Assembly: GCA_031272195.1 (NCBI GenBank)
Contig: JAISUF010000191.1
Location: forward strand, 1-41,001
DNA length: 41,001 nt
Direction of reading: 5' to 3'
Source of the DNA: Propionibacteriaceae bacterium
GTDB taxonomy: Bacteria > Actinomycetota > Actinomycetes > Propionibacteriales > Propionibacteriaceae
How positions within the stretch are numbered: the stretch's first letter is position 1; every line of letters begins with the position of its first letter. A program made the translations under genes and the position numbers. Positions 33,208 through 41,001 of the stretch are shown here, piece after piece. Under the pieces are notes generated by a model that worked only from the letters and a program-made list of their open reading frames with translations, did no database searches and had not been told where the DNA came from.

Positions 33208-33963
33208 TTAATCCGTCCCGACCACGGGCGTTGCTTCTTCGATGGCTTGGCGGGCGTCGTCGGGCAGGCCGCCGTCCATGATGATTCCGCTGAGGTCCGA
33301 CAGCCTCAGGACGCTGACGAAGCCGGCCCGGCCGTACTTCGACGAGTCGGCCACCAGCCAGGTCTCCTCGGAGCGCTCGTGCATAGCCTCGATGACCTCG
33401 GCGCCCTCGGCGAACGGCGTCGTCATGCCGCGGTCGAGGGTGAAGCCGTCGGTTCCGACGAAGGCCAGCCGGGCGTTGAAGCCCCGGATCGAGCGGACGG
33501 CCAGCGGCCCGACCAGCGACTCGCTGGCGCGGTGGAACAGCCCGCCGGTCAGCGTCACCTCCAGGCCGGGAGCGTTGCGGGCGGCGCCGAAGACCAGGGT
33601 CGAGTTGGTGACGATGTGGACGCCGGTCCGCTCGGCCAGGTGCTTGGGGATCAGGGCGGTGGTCGTGCCGGCCTCGATCATGACGCGGTCGCCGTCGCGG
33701 ACCAGCGCGGCCGCCCGGCGGGCGATGGCGTCTTTCTGGGAGCTGTTGATGACAGCCCGCTCCAGGACCGTCTTGATCGACGAGACGGTGGCCCCGCCCC
33801 AGGTCCGCGACAGCAGGCCGCGATCCTCCAGGGAGCGCAGGTGGTTGCGCACGGTCACTTGCGAGACGCCCAAGTCGTGCGACAGGGCGGCCACCGACAG
33901 CGTGCCGTCTTTGGCCAACAGGTCGAGGATGTAGTCCTCGCGTTCGGGGCGATCCGCCGCCAT
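33208..33963 (-). CDS. DeoR-family transcriptional regulator, first gene of the 2-oxoacid dehydrogenase operon
   Basis: 251-aa repressor. The N-terminal DeoR helix-turn-helix is REDYILDLLAKDGTLSVAALSHDLGVSQVTVRNHLRSLE (about 8-46). The effector domain has IEAGTTTALIPKHL, NSTLVFGAARN, VTLTGGLFHRASESLVGP and ADSSKYGR, typical of sugar-phosphate-sensing DeoR proteins. GAAAGGA precedes the ATG at 33963. TTTCGATC direct repeats overlap the predicted promoter, suggesting autoregulation of the whole operon. A DeoR regulator in front of E2-E3-E1 is unusual and hints that the complex is induced by a sugar-derived phosphate. Confidence 0.87.
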   Translation of the reverse strand: MAADRPEREDYILDLLAKDGTLSVAALSHDLGVSQVTVRNHLRSLEDRGLLSRTWGGATVSSIKTVLERAVINSSQKDAIARRAAALVRDGDRVMIEAGTTTALIPKHLAERTGVHIVTNSTLVFGAARNAPGLEVTLTGGLFHRASESLVGPLAVRSIRGFNARLAFVGTDGFTLDRGMTTPFAEGAEVIEAMHERSEETWLVADSSKYGRAGFVSVLRLSDLSGIIMDGGLPDDARQAIEEATPVVGTD

Positions 33964-33971
33964 GGCGTTCC

Positions 33972-33989
33972 TTTCGATCAGTTTCGATC
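33972..33989 (-). promoter_or_regulatory. Candidate DeoR operator: tandem TTTCGATC repeats
   Basis: TTTCGATC AG TTTCGATC, two 8-bp direct repeats one helical turn apart over the -10/+1 region; a third related TTTCG occurs at 34004-34008. Direct repeats containing TTTCG are common for DeoR-family binding sites. Confidence 0.5.
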
Positions 33990-34016
33990 CTACGCCAATT
34001 CGCTTTCGTTTTGCAA
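33987..34016 (-). promoter_or_regulatory. Promoter of the DeoR-E2-E3-E1 operon
   Basis: Minus strand: TTGCAA (34016-34011), 18-bp spacer, TAGGAT (33992-33987). Predicted +1 near 33981, leaving a short 18-nt leader before the ATG. Confidence 0.55.
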
Positions 34017-34025
34017 CGTTTCACT
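34010..34025 (-). promoter_or_regulatory. LacI-type operator overlapping the -35 box of the DeoR-E2-E3-E1 operon
   Basis: TTTGCAACGTTTCACT matches the rhamnose transport operator at 13 of 16 bases and its 12-bp core at 11 of 12. It overlaps the TTGCAA -35 box, a repressing position. It could be bound by the rhamnose regulator or by a global LacI-family (CcpA-like) protein. Confidence 0.4.
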
Positions 34026-34113
34026 TCGCCGCAGCGGCGCGCGCCGCCGCGGCAGGCGGCCTGGCCAAGGCTGCCCGCGACTGGCGACTCCCCTCCAACG
34101 GCCCGAACGCCAA

Positions 34114-34143
34114 GGTGGCCCCCCGCTTTCGCGGAGGGCCACC
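34114..34143 (-). terminator. Terminator hairpin after the GH3 gene
   Basis: 13-bp stem with one mismatch, GGTGGCCCCCCGC / GCGGAGGGCCACC, tetraloop TTTC. It starts 18 nt beyond the GH3 stop on the minus strand and insulates GH3 from the DeoR operon. Confidence 0.7.
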
Positions 34144-34160
34144 CGGTTGTGCGAGCAGGC

Positions 34161-37100
34161 TCACTTCACCGTGATGGTGTACTTCTTCGTCTTGCCTCCC
34201 GCCTTGATGTAGAGGACGTCCTTGCCCTTCGTCAGCGCCTTCAACAGGCCGGCCTTGTCAACAGAGACGATCATCGCCTTCTTGGTGGAGTACTTCACCT
34301 TGACGCCCAAGGCCTTGGCCGAGGTGTACTTGCCGTCGATGTAGACCTGTTGGGCCAGCGTCATGGTCTTGCCCTTGGGCAGGTTGGACGCCGACACCTT
34401 GGTGACTTTCGCCTTGCTGGACTTGACCACGGTCACCTTGATGGTGTCCGTCATCTTCTTGCCGTCGGTGTTCTTCTTCTTCGACGTGGCGGTGATGGTG
34501 ACGGTGCCCGTCTTGAGCGCCTTGATCTTGCCGCTAGCCGAGACCGTGGCGACCTTCTTGTTGGAGGACTTCCAGGTGACGTCGCCGCCTCGATAGGTTG
34601 GGGCGACCGAGCCCTTGAAGTAGACGCCCACCGGGATGGTGAACGTCTTGCCCTTCTTCAGCGTCACCGACGTCTGCGCCAGCTTCACCTTGGTGACGAA
34701 CGGGCCTTGGACGATCGGCGTCGGAGTCGGCGTCGGAGTCGGCGTCGTCGTCGGGGCAACCGAGACATCGCCCAGGGTCGCAGTGACGTAGGTCGACAGG
34801 CTGGCCGAGTAGGTCTGCGAGTACGAGCCCACCGTGATGCCCGAGACGCCCTGGAGAGAGGCCAACTGGGCGAACGCCGCCGACTGCGAGACCGTCTTCA
34901 GGATCCGCATCGCCGAGCGCTGCAAATCGCCCAGGCGCATCAGCAGGTAGTCGCCGGAGACCTTCACGTCGAAGGACGTCAAGCCGGGGTAGGAGCCGAC
35001 CAGGTTGGTGACGGAGATGCCCGCCGCCTGGGCTTCGGTCATGCCGTAGTCCTCGGGGTAGGCGAGCACGTCGGTGACGTAGTCGTAGGCGTCGTCGACG
35101 CTCGCGAACTGGGCCAGCTCCTGTCCCGGGGTGAGGGCGGGGTCGCCGCCCCAACCGCCGCCGCTGCCCTCGCCGGACAGGTACGGCGTGTTGGCGATGG
35201 CGGCCGCGTCGACGGTCGTGGTGATCACCTGCGTGCCGGAGGCGCTCGGCGTGAGATTGCCGAAGCTCCAGTAGTAGGCCTCGGCCGACGGGAACGGGGA
35301 AGTCGACCCCGGCACGTGGATCATCACCGGCAGGCCGAAGGCGTCGATGGTCGGCGCCTGGGCCGTGGACGCGGCGATGACGGAGGCCGCCGAGCCGCCC
35401 GGTTCGATCAGGTCGTTGCCGGCGTACATGTTGGTGACGACGTCGCCGCAGCCGCCCCAGTCCGTCATGACGGTGCCCTTGAAGCCCCACTCGCCGCGCA
35501 GGATGTCGGACAAGATGTCGTAGTCGCCGGCCACGCAGGAGCCGTTGATCTTGTTGTAGGAGCTCATGATGGCCATCGGCTGGGCGATCTTGACCGCCAG
35601 CTCGAAGCCCTTCAGATAGATCTCCCGCAGCGCCCGCTCGCCGATGGTGTCGTTGCCGCCGGAGCGGTCGGTCTCCTGGTTGTTGCCGGCGAAGTGCTTC
35701 AGCGTCACACCGACGCCGCTGTTCGACTGCACGCCCAGGGTCATGTAGCCCGCCGTCTGGCCGGCGATCAGCGGATCCTCGGAGTAGTACTCGAAGTTGC
35801 GGCCGCACAGCGGGTCGCGGTGGATGTTCATGCCGGGCGCCAGCCACAGCGTGACGCCGTACTCGGTCATCTCGGCGCCGATCGCCGTGCCGACCTTGTT
35901 CAGCAGGGCGGGATCCCAGGTTTGGGCCAGCATGGTGCCGATCGGCCAAGCCGTCGCGTACTGGTACCAGGTGGGCGGGGTGCCGCCGCCGGACTGCGTG
36001 ATGCGCAGGCCGGCCGGGCCGTCGGACAAGGTCATCGAGGCGATGCCGAGGCTCTCGTAGAGCGCCGTCGTGTAGCCGGCCGCGCCGTCGGCCGACAGCG
36101 TGGAGGTGGTGGTGCCGCTCATGCCTGCGCCCTCGACGATGTTGGCCAGCTGGGTCAGGCTCAGCCCGGCCACAAACTGCTCCATCGTGACGGTGCCCTT
36201 GGCGACGTCGTACAGGGTCGCGCCGGGAACGGTGGTGACGCTGGAGACGGTTTCGCCGATCTTCGGCGAGTAGGCCGCTCCGGTGCCCTCCCAGTCGGTC
36301 TCGCCGGCCGGCCGGTAGGCGGTGATGGTGGACATCAGCGCGCCGTCGAGCGCCGTGTAGGGAGCGCTTGCGCCGGTGCTGGGGACCGCCACGGTCTGCT
36401 CCAGGCTGGAGGCGTTGTTAACGGTGGCGAAGCCCGAGACGCTCAACTTCGGGGCGGCCGCGATCTCGGCGGCCTCGCCCGAATAGGTGTAGAAGTTGGC
36501 CGGGTCGGACTTCAGCTCGCTGGACGGCGACTGGTCGGTCACCTCGTTGTGGAGCTGCTCGGTGACGACCGTCGAGGCGATGTTGAGCACCGCGCCCACG
36601 TGGGTGGAGCGCGAGGAGTCGCCGACGCGGATCACGTAGTCACCGGCCTCCAGCTTGTAGGCCGCCGCGGCTGGGTCGTACGAGGACATCTCGGTGGTCT
36701 TGAACTTGATCGTGACGCTCTGCTGCTCGCCGGCCTTCAACACCGACGTCTTGCCGTAGCCGGCCAGCTCTTGGTAAGGCTTGTCGACCCCGGTGGTCGG
36801 GGCGGAGAAGTAGACCTGCACAACGTCGGCGCCGGAGTAGGTGTCGGAGTTGTTGACGACGTTGGCCGTCACCGTCACGGTGTCCTTGTCGGCGGTCACC
36901 GACGTCGGGGTGACGGTGAAGTCGGCGTAGGACAGGCCGTAGCCGAACGGGTAGTTCACCACGCTCTCGGGCGCCGGCGGGTAGATGGTCTGGTAGAACG
37001 AGTCGAAATACCGGTAGCCGACGTAGATGCCCTCGGTGTAGTTCTCCTGCGTCGAGACGCCGTCGGCGGAGGCGAAGGTGTCGGAGGCGGGGTAGAAGGC

Positions 37101-37961
37101 GTAGTCGGCGGCCCAGGTGTCGGTCAGTTTGCCGGAAGGGCTGACGGCGCCGGAGACGACGTCGGCCAAGGCGTTGCCGGCCTCTTGCCCGGCTTGGCTC
37201 ATCAGCAGCAGCGAGTCGAGGGCGGTGCCGCCGGCCGGGTCTTTCACCGTGGCGTTGACCGTCTTGTAGAAGGTGGTGTCGACGACGCCGCCGACGTTCA
37301 GCACCACGACCACAGTCTTATAGGTCTGGGCGATCAGCTTGATGTTGGCCAGCTCTTTGTCGCCGAGCAGGTAGTCGCCCTTGCCCGCGCTGCGGTCGGA
37401 GCCCTCGCCGGAGTTGCGCGAAATGACGTAGACGGCCGTGTCGGTTGCGGCGGTGGGCGCCACGGTCGTGGCGGTCAGGGCCTGTTCGAGGGCGGAGTAG
37501 TCGGCGGCCGCGGAGAAGCCGAAGCTGCCGCCCGACGCCTGCGTCAGCCCGGCGTCGGCGCTGGCCTTCATGGCGTCCCAATAGGCCGCCGAGGTGGTGA
37601 CGGTGTAGCCAGCGTTCTCCAAGCCGGTGCGGACGTTGATGGTGTAGCGGTTGTTGACGTCGCCGGATCCGGTGCCGCCTTTGACGGTGGCGTAGGCGCC
37701 GACGCCGAACAGGGCGACGTTGCCTTTGGCTATCGGCAGCGCCTTGCCCGCGTTGTCGAGCAGCACCATGCCTTGGGTGGCCGCCTCGCGCGACAGTTTC
37801 GCGTTGGCGATTTCCAAGTCGTTCTGGGCGTCTGTCGGGTTGGCGGCCTGGGCCGAGCCTGCGCCCGCCAAGCCGCCGGAGGCGATCAACGCTCCAGCCA
37901 GCAGTCCGACGGTCAGGGATCGCAGCGCGCGCCGTCTTCCGTGCAATCTGTTGAGGTTCAA
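34161..37961 (-). CDS. Secreted GH3 glycosidase with permuted domains and Big_2-like C-terminus
   Basis: 1266-aa extracellular glycoside hydrolase family 3 enzyme (beta-glucosidase/xylosidase class). The signal peptide ends near AQA-A (residue 39). Domain order is permuted. The alpha/beta sandwich comes first (about 55-300), with candidate acid/base Glu186 in NSGEGSDR. An Fn3-like domain (about 335-460, PFGYGLSYADF) follows. The TIM-barrel domain comes after (about 590-900), with LTLSDGPAG, WLAPGMNIHRDP, GRNFEYYSEDP, KHFAGNNQE and the nucleophile Asp834 in VMTDWGG. A (TP)n linker then leads to a Big_2-like Ig domain (ATVSASGKIKALKTGTVTITA) and a final beta domain ending YTITVK, with no anchor motif. 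The start is TTG with GGAAGGA upstream. The exact sugar is unknown. Confidence 0.87.
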   Translation of the reverse strand: MNLNRLHGRRRALRSLTVGLLAGALIASGGLAGAGSAQAANPTDAQNDLEIANAKLSREAATQGMVLLDNAGKALPIAKGNVALFGVGAYATVKGGTGSGDVNNRYTINVRTGLENAGYTVTTSAAYWDAMKASADAGLTQASGGSFGFSAAADYSALEQALTATTVAPTAATDTAVYVISRNSGEGSDRSAGKGDYLLGDKELANIKLIAQTYKTVVVVLNVGGVVDTTFYKTVNATVKDPAGGTALDSLLLMSQAGQEAGNALADVVSGAVSPSGKLTDTWAADYAFYPASDTFASADGVSTQENYTEGIYVGYRYFDSFYQTIYPPAPESVVNYPFGYGLSYADFTVTPTSVTADKDTVTVTANVVNNSDTYSGADVVQVYFSAPTTGVDKPYQELAGYGKTSVLKAGEQQSVTIKFKTTEMSSYDPAAAAYKLEAGDYVIRVGDSSRSTHVGAVLNIASTVVTEQLHNEVTDQSPSSELKSDPANFYTYSGEAAEIAAAPKLSVSGFATVNNASSLEQTVAVPSTGASAPYTALDGALMSTITAYRPAGETDWEGTGAAYSPKIGETVSSVTTVPGATLYDVAKGTVTMEQFVAGLSLTQLANIVEGAGMSGTTTSTLSADGAAGYTTALYESLGIASMTLSDGPAGLRITQSGGGTPPTWYQYATAWPIGTMLAQTWDPALLNKVGTAIGAEMTEYGVTLWLAPGMNIHRDPLCGRNFEYYSEDPLIAGQTAGYMTLGVQSNSGVGVTLKHFAGNNQETDRSGGNDTIGERALREIYLKGFELAVKIAQPMAIMSSYNKINGSCVAGDYDILSDILRGEWGFKGTVMTDWGGCGDVVTNMYAGNDLIEPGGSAASVIAASTAQAPTIDAFGLPVMIHVPGSTSPFPSAEAYYWSFGNLTPSASGTQVITTTVDAAAIANTPYLSGEGSGGGWGGDPALTPGQELAQFASVDDAYDYVTDVLAYPEDYGMTEAQAAGISVTNLVGSYPGLTSFDVKVSGDYLLMRLGDLQRSAMRILKTVSQSAAFAQLASLQGVSGITVGSYSQTYSASLSTYVTATLGDVSVAPTTTPTPTPTPTPIVQGPFVTKVKLAQTSVTLKKGKTFTIPVGVYFKGSVAPTYRGGDVTWKSSNKKVATVSASGKIKALKTGTVTITATSKKKNTDGKKMTDTIKVTVVKSSKAKVTKVSASNLPKGKTMTLAQQVYIDGKYTSAKALGVKVKYSTKKAMIVSVDKAGLLKALTKGKDVLYIKAGGKTKKYTITVK

Positions 37962-38088
37962 TTCGGTGTCCTTCCACTGGGGTTGTGGGACTCGGGCCGG
38001 CGACCGCGCCCGCCTGAGGTCGAAGAGCTTCGCGGGAGGGGTTCACTTCGCTGTGAGGGTGCGCTCATCCCGCTTCCCCGACAATCGC

Positions 38089-38118
38089 AGCATAGCGGTG
38101 CCGCAGCGATTTTCGCAA
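38089..38118 (-). promoter_or_regulatory. Candidate promoter of the GH3 gene
   Basis: Minus strand: TTGCGA (38118-38113), 18-bp spacer, TATGCT (38094-38089). The leader would be about 120 nt. Confidence 0.45.
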
Positions 38119-38303
38119 GGCTTTGACAATAATAGGTTTGGTTTATCTGTCGCATAGGCTTTATGTCTTGAAGCGTCGGCAAGCTCGCTTGTGGGACGGC
38201 GTTTCCCCGAGCAGGCGGGAATCGATAGCGGGGGCTCGTTGGCGGGTGTTCGCCGCAGTGCGTTCAGCCGTTGTTGATGGAGGCGGGGTTGGGGCCGGTG
38301 GGG

Positions 38304-38309
38304 TATCCT
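38304..38309 (+). promoter_or_regulatory. -10 box (TATCCT) of the radical SAM gene
   Basis: TATCCT ends 9 nt before the ATG at 38319, which has no Shine-Dalgarno sequence. Transcription would start almost at the ATG, so the mRNA is probably leaderless. No good -35 at standard spacing. Confidence 0.4.
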
Positions 38310-38318
38310 CTGGGCCTG

Positions 38319-40283
38319 ATGACTAACAATCCTGAGTCCTTGTTTCCGAGGCTGGAGCCGCTGCTGGCGCGCGTGCGCGGACCGGTCCAGTACGTCGGCG
38401 GCGAGGTCAACTCGGTGGCCAAGGACTTCGCCGCCACGCCGGTGCGCTGGGCGCTGTTCTACCCCGACGCCTACGAGGTCGGCCAGCCCAACCAGGGGTT
38501 GGCCATCCTCTACGAGTTGATCAACGGCCAGGATTGGGCCTTGGCCGAGCGGACCTTCACCGTCTGGCCCGACCTGGCCGCCCTGATGCGCGAGGGCGGC
38601 GTGCCGCAGTTCACCTGGGAGAGCCACCTGCCGGTTCGCGCCTTCGACGTGCTCGGCGTGTCGCTGTCGACCGAGCTGGGCTACACCAACTTGTTGGAGA
38701 CGCTGGACTTGGCCCGAATCCCCCTCCACGCCGCCGACCGCGGCGACGGCGACCCGATCGTGGTGGTCGGGGGGCACGCCGCCTTCAACCCGGAGCCGGT
38801 GGCCGACTTCCTCGACGCCGTCGTCCTCGGCGACGGCGAGGAGGCCTGCCTCGAACTGTCGCGGATCGTGCGCGTTTGGAAGGACGAGGGGCGCCCCGGC
38901 GGGCGCGACGAGTTGCTGTCCCGCCTGTCCCGGCTGGCGTACATCCCGAAGTTCTACGACGTCGCCTACGCCGCCGACGGCGCCATCGCGTCGGTCAGGC
39001 CCAACCGGCCCGGCGTGCCGGCCAGGGTTGAGAAGCACATTCTGCTCGACCTCGACCGGTGGCCCTATCCGGCCCGCCCCGTCGTCCCGCTGGCCGAGAC
39101 CGTCCACGAGCGCTACTCGGTGGAGATTTTCCGGGGCTGCTCGCGCGGCTGCCGCTTCTGCCAGGCGGGCATGGTGACGCGCCCCGTGCGCGAGCGCGAC
39201 ATCCAGACGGTCGGGACAATGGTCGCCGAGGGCCTGGCCGCCACCGGCCTGGACGAGGTGGGGCTGCTCAGCCTGTCGAGCGCCGACCACACAGAGATCG
39301 GCCCGATCACCCGCCAGCTGGCCGACCGCTACGCCGGCTCCAAGATCTCGCTGTCGCTGCCCAGCACGCGCGTCGACGCCTTCAACATCGAATTGGCCGC
39401 CGAGCTGGCCCGGGGCGGGCGGCGCACCGGCTTGACGTTCGCGCCGGAGGGCGGCACCGACCGGATGCGCCGCGTCATCAACAAGACGGTCGGCGAGGAC
39501 GATCTGCTCGCCACCGTCGAGACCGCCTTCTCCCAGGGCTGGCGGCAGGTCAAGCTGTATTTCATGGCCGGGCTGCCGACCGAGACCGACGAGGACGTGT
39601 TGGCCATCGCCGACCTGGCGGCCCGCGTCATCGACACCGGGCGGCGGGCGGCGGGCACCCGCGACGTGCAATGCACCGTCTCGATCGGCGGCTTCGTGCC
39701 CAAACCGCACACCCCGTTCCAGTGGGCCGCCCAATGCGACGTCGAGACTCTGACCAGGCGGCTCAAGGCGCTCAAGGCGGCCGTCCGGGCGGACCGGCGC
39801 CATGGCCGCGCCATCAACGTGCGCTACGCCGACCCCGAGCCGGGCGTGGTGGAGGGGCTGCTGGCCCGCGGCGACCGCCGGGTCGGGGCCGTCGTCGAGC
39901 AGGTTTGGCGCCAGGGCGGGCGTTTCGACGGCTGGCGAGAGCACTTCGACTACGGGCGTTGGACGCGGGCGGCCGCCGACGTCCTTGAACCGCAGGGGCT
40001 GTCGCTGGATTGGTACACCACCCGCGAGCGCGCCCAAGACGAGGTGCTGCCCTGGGACCACCTCGACGCCGGCCTGGACCGCGACTGGCTGTGGCAGGAC
40101 TGGCAAGACGCCCTGGCCGGCACCGAGGTCTACGACTGCCGCTGGTCGGGCTGCTACGACTGCGGGGTTTGCGGGGCGCTGGGCGCCGAGATCCAAATCG
40201 GCCCGACCGGGCGGCACCTGCTGCCGCTGACGCCGGTCGGCGCGGTCGCCGCGCCGTCGTCCGAGGGGGGCGGCCTTGGCTAG
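38319..40283 (+). CDS. Radical SAM protein, TIGR03960 family
   Basis: 654-aa B12-binding/radical SAM-type protein, the widely conserved partner of TIGR03936. Early part: VRWALFYPDAYEVGQPNQGLAILYELIN and FDVLGVSLSTELGYTNLLETL resemble the cobalamin-binding-like N-terminal domain. The Fe-S cluster motif is RGCSRGCRFCQAG (C-x3-C-x2-C). TGLTFAPEGGTDRMRRVINK and VSIGGFVPKPHTPFQW follow, with a Cys-rich C-terminal stretch (CRWSGCYDCGVCGALG). The track start at 38271 is replaced by the ATG at 38319, where homology begins. Overlaps the next gene by 8 nt. Molecular function is not established; it is near rne/rng in many genomes, suggesting RNA or ribosome modification. Confidence 0.9.
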   Translation: MTNNPESLFPRLEPLLARVRGPVQYVGGEVNSVAKDFAATPVRWALFYPDAYEVGQPNQGLAILYELINGQDWALAERTFTVWPDLAALMREGGVPQFTWESHLPVRAFDVLGVSLSTELGYTNLLETLDLARIPLHAADRGDGDPIVVVGGHAAFNPEPVADFLDAVVLGDGEEACLELSRIVRVWKDEGRPGGRDELLSRLSRLAYIPKFYDVAYAADGAIASVRPNRPGVPARVEKHILLDLDRWPYPARPVVPLAETVHERYSVEIFRGCSRGCRFCQAGMVTRPVRERDIQTVGTMVAEGLAATGLDEVGLLSLSSADHTEIGPITRQLADRYAGSKISLSLPSTRVDAFNIELAAELARGGRRTGLTFAPEGGTDRMRRVINKTVGEDDLLATVETAFSQGWRQVKLYFMAGLPTETDEDVLAIADLAARVIDTGRRAAGTRDVQCTVSIGGFVPKPHTPFQWAAQCDVETLTRRLKALKAAVRADRRHGRAINVRYADPEPGVVEGLLARGDRRVGAVVEQVWRQGGRFDGWREHFDYGRWTRAAADVLEPQGLSLDWYTTRERAQDEVLPWDHLDAGLDRDWLWQDWQDALAGTEVYDCRWSGCYDCGVCGALGAEIQIGPTGRHLLPLTPVGAVAAPSSEGGGLG

Positions 40284-40971
40284 AAGGGCTCCCGAACAGC
40301 AGGCCCCGCCGGTTCAGCGCATACTTTTTCGTTACGCCAAACGCGGCCGGCTGCGCTTCGCCTCCCACCGAGACCTGGCCAGGGCTTTCGAGCGGGCGCT
40401 GCGCCGAGCAGGCGTTGCGATGGCCTATTCGTCGGGCTATTCGCCGCATCCGCGCGTGTCGTACGCCAACGCCGCCCCGACCGGCGCCGCCTCCGAGGCC
40501 GAATACGTTGAGATCGGCTTGGCCGAGGTTGGCGATCCCGAGCAGGTCCGCCAAGCGGTCAACCAGGCCCTGCCCGAAGGCTTCCACCTGGAGGCCGCCG
40601 CCGTCGGGGTCGACAAGGGCTGGAACGACCGCCTGACCCATTCGCTTTGGCGGATCGGATGCCCCGCCGCCGACGCCGGCCAGCTCCAGGCAGTCCTGGC
40701 GGAGTTCCTGGGCCGCGACCGCGTCTGCGTGGCCCGCGAGGTCAAGGCGGGTCTGCGCGAGTTCGACGTGCGCGGGCAGGTCGAGTCGCTGCGGGTCGTC
40801 GACGGCGGCCTGGAGGCCGTCACCAAGCTGGGCGCGCCGCTGGTCCGGCCCGACGACGTGGTGGCGGCGCTGCGCGCCGTCCAACCGGATTTCTTGGAGG
40901 GCGAACAGCCGCTGTTCACGCGCCTGGCGCTGGGCCGTTGGACCGGCACGGAAGTCGTCAACTTGCTCTGA
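40276..40971 (+). CDS. TIGR03936/DUF2344 family protein
   Basis: 231-aa cytoplasmic protein found as a pair, or fused, with TIGR03960 radical SAM proteins. The N-terminus QRILFRYAKRGRLRFASHRDLARAFERALRRAGVAMAYSSGYSPHPRVSYANA is highly characteristic. Translation starts at a TTG overlapping the radical SAM stop codon by 8 nt, with a G-rich SD-like stretch just upstream, so coupling is expected. Conservation near ribonuclease E/G, rplU and rpmA suggests a translation or RNA-related role; no activity is proven. The following rne-like gene would lie beyond the window; 40972-41001 contains no recognisable gene start. Confidence 0.9.
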   Translation: MARRAPEQQAPPVQRILFRYAKRGRLRFASHRDLARAFERALRRAGVAMAYSSGYSPHPRVSYANAAPTGAASEAEYVEIGLAEVGDPEQVRQAVNQALPEGFHLEAAAVGVDKGWNDRLTHSLWRIGCPAADAGQLQAVLAEFLGRDRVCVAREVKAGLREFDVRGQVESLRVVDGGLEAVTKLGAPLVRPDDVVAALRAVQPDFLEGEQPLFTRLALGRWTGTEVVNLL

Positions 40972-41001
40972 GCCGGAGAGTCGTGTCGGCGGGCGCCGCC
41001 G

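Larger units (their letters stand above)
37962..38318. other. Divergent intergenic region between GH3 and radical SAM genes
   Basis: 357 bp without a credible gene. The stretch around 38113-38160 is the most AT-rich of the interval and holds the likely GH3 promoter plus an orphan TTGACA (38123-38128) on the plus strand with no well-placed -10. The TTG-initiated ORF 38123-38326 in the track has no similarity I recognise. No RNA gene seen. Confidence 0.5.

Noticed and set aside
34725-34755. Short tandem repeats of a GTCGGAGTCGGC type, considered as a CRISPR or satellite
   Set aside because: They encode the in-frame Thr-Pro linker of the GH3 protein; no spacers.
34011-38126. 1371-codon plus-strand ORF opposite the GH3 gene
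   Set aside because: Shadow of the GH3 gene on the other strand; the translation is Gly/Arg/Val/Asp-rich low-complexity typical of antisense high-GC frames, with no recognisable domain.
38123-38326. 67-codon ORF before the radical SAM gene
   Set aside because: TTG start without SD, no similarity, overlaps the promoter and start of the real gene.
38043-40217. 724-codon minus-strand ORF opposite the radical SAM gene
   Set aside because: Antisense shadow; the sense frame has full radical SAM motifs.

Overview
The window is about 41 kb of very GC-rich DNA with dense coding, many GTG/TTG starts, 1-4 nt gene overlaps and actinobacterial gene families. It looks chromosomal and actinomycetotal. The pairing at the right edge of a TIGR03960-type radical SAM gene with a TIGR03936/DUF2344 gene, which usually sits beside rne/rng, supports this. 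I cannot name a genus. Two large secreted proteins (a GH3 glycosidase and a beta-rich surface protein) and two complete deoxysugar importers suggest a bacterium living on plant or mucus polysaccharide.

Layout. (1) 1-3956: the 3' part of a glutamate-1-semialdehyde-type aminotransferase, a zinc alcohol dehydrogenase, folC, and a uridine-kinase-like gene. (2) 4106-11211, plus strand: a LacI-family regulator, then an L-rhamnose import operon (ATPase, two permeases, lipoprotein binding protein) ending in rhaI, closed by a strong bidirectional hairpin. (3) 11335-18503, minus strand: the L-fucose side. The operon fucU-ATPase-permease-binding protein starts near 18.5 kb, followed by a LacI regulator and a separate fucose-isomerase-like gene. 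An IS5-like transposase fragment and a pair of matching 11-bp ends bracket that regulator. (4) 18696-26037, plus strand: rhaB, rhaD, an uncharacterised PHP-like protein, an aldolase-SDR fusion and an unusual 572-aa dehydrogenase with a duplicated nucleotide-binding half. (5) 26085-37961, minus strand: a secreted beta-rich protein, a 2-oxoacid dehydrogenase operon (DeoR-E2-E3-fused E1), and a 1266-aa secreted GH3 enzyme with permuted domains. (6) 38319-40971, plus strand: the radical SAM/DUF2344 pair.

Regulation can be read from repeated operators. The identical 14-bp palindrome TGAAATCGATTTCA lies before both the fucose isomerase gene and the fucU operon. A different motif, near TGWRACGWTTCA, lies before the first LacI gene, the rhamnose transport operon and the rhaB operon. 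A close relative of it overlaps the -35 box of the DeoR-2-oxoacid dehydrogenase operon. The inferred flow is GH3 and other hydrolases releasing sugars, uptake of L-rhamnose and L-fucose, isomerisation, phosphorylation by RhaB, cleavage by RhaD and/or the fusion aldolase, and lactaldehyde/pyruvate processing. No fuculokinase or dedicated fuculose-phosphate aldolase is visible in the window.

The most novel part is the tail of the rhaB operon (20977-26037). Three enzymes that the textbook rhamnose pathway does not need are co-transcribed with it. Meanwhile the stand-alone RhaD appears to lack one zinc-ligand histidine that the fusion aldolase retains.
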